Assembly (NCBI GenBank): GCA_025201365.1 | Contig: JAIXMF010000017.1 | Span: forward strand, 372,001 to 436,000 | Direction: 5' to 3' | Length of the DNA: 64,000 nucleotides | Source: Syncephalis plumigaleata | Taxonomy: Eukaryota > Zoopagomycota > Zoopagomycetes > Zoopagales > Piptocephalidaceae | In this document: positions 61,907 to 64,000 of the stretch, one piece after another | How the letters are laid out: the number at the start of each line of letters is the position of its first letter | Position numbering within the stretch: the stretch's first letter is position 1 | The notes under the pieces: model-generated | The model's input: only the letters and a program-made list of their open reading frames with translations | The model's database searches: none | What the model was told of the DNA's origin: nothing | Translations under genes and position numbers: made by a program

Positions 61907-63225
61907 TTAAAGATTAGCAAACATTGGTTTACGTTTCTGTAATCCTGACATGACGCCCTCTTTCAAATCCTGTATTATAAAATAATAAATGTGATTAGTA
62001 AAATAGCAGCAACAGCAATAATCAATGACGAAATAGCCTACCGCTGATTGTAACATGGCAGCATTCCATGCCACTGTGTATTCCAGTCCCTCGTCGACTG
62101 TATGATCGCGCGAGTAATTCAACAAGTGTCTATGTGTCATTGGTATTAATAACAATGTAATATCACTTGTATACTAGGCATTGACCAACTTACTTGGTAC
62201 CCATAGTAGCGATGGGTGACTTGCTGGCAATCTGATTAGCCAATGCAATGGCATTCTCTATTCAATCAATCGCATGTAATTAGCTAAACTACTCTCGTTG
62301 CTATACTAACTCATATGCTCATTCATTACCCAGCAATGCTTCACGCGTGTCGAATACACGTCCAACCAGACCATAATGGAGTGCCTCATCGGATGGCACA
62401 TTACGCGCAGTCAAGCAAATCTCCCTGACCCAGCTGTCGTTGCCGACCACCTTTGGCAAACGCTGTAGCGTACCAACATCGGCCGCCATACCAATGTCGA
62501 CTTCCTAAATGAACAGCAAGCGAGTAAGCATACATGCATTAGTTTGTCATATATTAGCCATTGTTTTACCTTGACACTAAAATACGCGTCTTTACTGCAA
62601 TAACGAATGTCACAAGCGGTCGACAAGTCAACACCGGCACCAATACACGCGCCATGAATAGCAGCAATCACCGGGCGATCACATTTCTCCACGGCTGTAA
62701 TGGCGTTTTGCCAATCCTACCATTAAAATAACAATTACAAAAACGATTCATAAATCAGTCTATCATATCATGATGTGCACTCGATCAGACTGGAACTTAC
62801 CGCAATCTTTTTACGCAAATGATAGGCACCACGCGCGGCATCTTCCGATTCTGCAACCATGCTTACTGCCTCTTGCACTAATCCCATCTCAATTAGATCA
62901 TATCAATAACAGCAGTAATGATAATAAACGACCACTTACAATCTAAACCAGCCGTGAATATCTTGCCATTGGCCGATAAAACAACAGCACGCGTCTCAAC
63001 ATCCTGTGCTATCGTCGTGAAACAATCCTTAATATCTTGCCATAATCTAGCAAGTGGATAGAACAAGTATTAATATAAGAGAAGGAAGTTGTTATATAAG
63101 AAGAAATGACGACATTACTGGCTATTGAACGCGTTGAGTCGTTCAGGTCGATTTAATTCCACGTGAAGTACATGACTACCAATACGCTTGACTAGGATAT
63201 GCTTTAGCGTAGTGTAAGCTGACAT
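61907..63225 (-). CDS. Delta3,5-delta2,4-dienoyl-CoA isomerase, ECH1-like (crotonase family)
   Basis: It moves double bonds of dienoyl-CoA during oxidation of unsaturated fatty acids in peroxisomes or mitochondria. The start at 63225 (MSAYTTLKHILVKR) precedes ELNRPERLNAF. Several small exons follow: LWQDIKDCFTTIAQD, FTAGLD, LRKKI, then CDRPVIAAIHGACIGAGVDLSTACDIRYC (oxyanion region, here cited by its ends RPVIAAIHGACIG and STACDIRYC), EVDIGMAADVGTLQRLPKVV with the ECH1-type acidic pair (Glu of EVD; Asp of AADVG), and SRDHTVDEGLEYTVAWN. The end QKRKPMFANL lacks an obvious -SKL peroxisomal signal; the final three residues ANL are weak at best. The splice at about 62940 (after FTAGLD) does not keep the frame in my model. 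Confidence 0.88.
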
Positions 63226-63359
63226 TGTAGTTGTAGTAGAAGAAGAAGTAATGATAGGCTGCTGCTTGTTAGTAGTGAAATAGACAAGTGGATAAAGTAG
63301 TGGAGATAACACCGAAATAAAATGAGTTTGGGATATGACACGACATACGACCATTGAAG

Positions 63360-64000
63360 TGAGGGCGCTTTTTAAATAAACAACAACGTACCCGTCTTAC
63401 ACTAATAATAACATGCTGCACAACGGCAAGTTAAATGCCGTCATCCTTTGTCATTAATAAGGAGTAGCTTCATTTAGTTTATTTGTAATAATACATACTG
63501 CTCTTTTATGGATGATATGAATATTGGCACGCGTGTGTTATGCTGTATTTGTTGGTCGTATGGACGTGCCATGTGGCTAGCACCATTAGATAAAAGTATT
63601 CCTATAACGAATGTATACATCGTATGCGCAACAACGATGGTACACGCATGCTAAGCCGCTCACTGCTCCGTTCTTCTATTCTTTCATTCCTATTGCTACT
63701 GCTACTATCGAGTGCTAATACTGTTACATGAAATAAGACCATCATATCATTGTCTCGTAGAGTGACTGCATTAGCAAGCAGATCTGTTAATCCATCGACA
63801 CTTGTTTCTATCCATCTCGTATTTCTCCATCAAGAAACCGCTTCTCTTTCATTCTCCCCTTCTTTAACTCATCACTTATTCGTATAATCCTATTGCTTGC
63901 TTATTTATAATGCTAGACCGTATTCAAAAAAGAATCTCGCTACAGTACTACCGCTGGGAGCTTACCACGGCAATTTATATGTTAGAACCATGGGAGAAAC
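63360..64000 (+). repeat. Segmental duplication, copy 2 (cut by window end)
   Basis: Near-identical to 44313-44954 in the same orientation. It begins 135 bases upstream of the ECH1 start codon and continues past the window. Confidence 0.95.
63910..64000 (+). CDS. Second copy of the serine palmitoyltransferase small subunit, partial
   Basis: The ATG at 63910 opens the same 30 codons as the gene at 44864 with no base change, including YYRWELTTAIYMLEPW. It runs off the right edge, so whether the second exon is present is unknown. The upstream region is also copied, which would make it a functional second gene if complete. Confidence 0.85.
   Translation, partial: MLDRIQKRISLQYYRWELTTAIYMLEPWEK

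Noticed and set aside
1-64000. Programmed -1 ribosomal frameshifting as a genome-wide feature
   Set aside because: No shared slippery heptamer or downstream structure at the break sites, and many long genes have none.

Overview
The window looks like nuclear DNA of a fungus, probably an early-diverging one. Genes are compact and cut by many short GT-AG introns (about 42-140 bases, with ACTAAC/CTAAT-like branch sites). The gene set includes a COPII SEC31, an AreA-type GATA factor, an ERG25 pair, SCS7, a RAX1-like protein, a She4/UNC-45 myosin chaperone, a SIW14 phosphatase, a VIP1 kinase and a tuberin (TSC2). Tuberin, ALDH8A1-like and peroxisomal ECH1-like genes together argue against budding yeast. 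Phylum-level placement (Zoopagomycota or Mucoromycota) is inference only.

Layout. 1-5.8 kb: TSC2 (minus strand), running off the left edge before its GAP domain. 7.6-10.9 kb: a two-finger GATA factor. 13.4-18.2 kb: an unrecognised acidic protein, an OCIA-like small membrane protein and a secreted S9 oligopeptidase. 18.5 kb: tRNA-Leu(UAG). 19.4-24.1 kb: SEC31. 24.7 kb: a small protein with a proline-rich centre and a cysteine-rich tail. 26.4-32.7 kb: a 1,860-residue protein joining a nucleotidyltransferase-like domain to a long ankyrin array. 33.5-36.3 kb: two divergent carboxymuconolactone-decarboxylase-like paralogs. 36.6-38.2 kb: a VIP1 inositol-pyrophosphate kinase without its usual phosphatase half. 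39.2-43.0 kb: tandem ERG25-like C4-sterol oxidases. 43.4 kb: SIW14-like phosphatase. 44.9 kb: small subunit of serine palmitoyltransferase. 45.4 kb: RAX1-like. 47.2 kb: SCS7. 51.7 kb: ribokinase. 53.2 kb: She4/UNC-45. 56.8 kb: ALDH8A1-like. 60.1 kb: a protein with a degenerate, catalytically altered reverse-transcriptase-like domain. 61.9 kb: dienoyl-CoA isomerase. The window ends inside a near-identical second copy of the serine palmitoyltransferase small-subunit locus.

Functional themes. 36-48 kb is rich in membrane-lipid and inositol-phosphate genes: sterol C4 oxidation (two genes), the first step of sphingolipid synthesis (ssSPT), sphingolipid 2-hydroxylation (SCS7), and a kinase/phosphatase pair acting on inositol pyrophosphates (VIP1, SIW14). 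Whether this grouping is more than chance needs comparison with related genomes.

Sequence quality. Several conserved genes (TSC2, ERG25 copy 1, the SHE4 homolog, SCS7, CMD copy 2, the RT-like gene) show one-base frame breaks, almost all in the same direction. SEC31, the ankyrin gene, the oligopeptidase, VIP1, SIW14, the GATA factor and the OCIA-like gene splice into perfect open frames. Consensus indels are the simplest reading. A dispersed repeat family, present at least seven times in both orientations, occupies several intergenic stretches.
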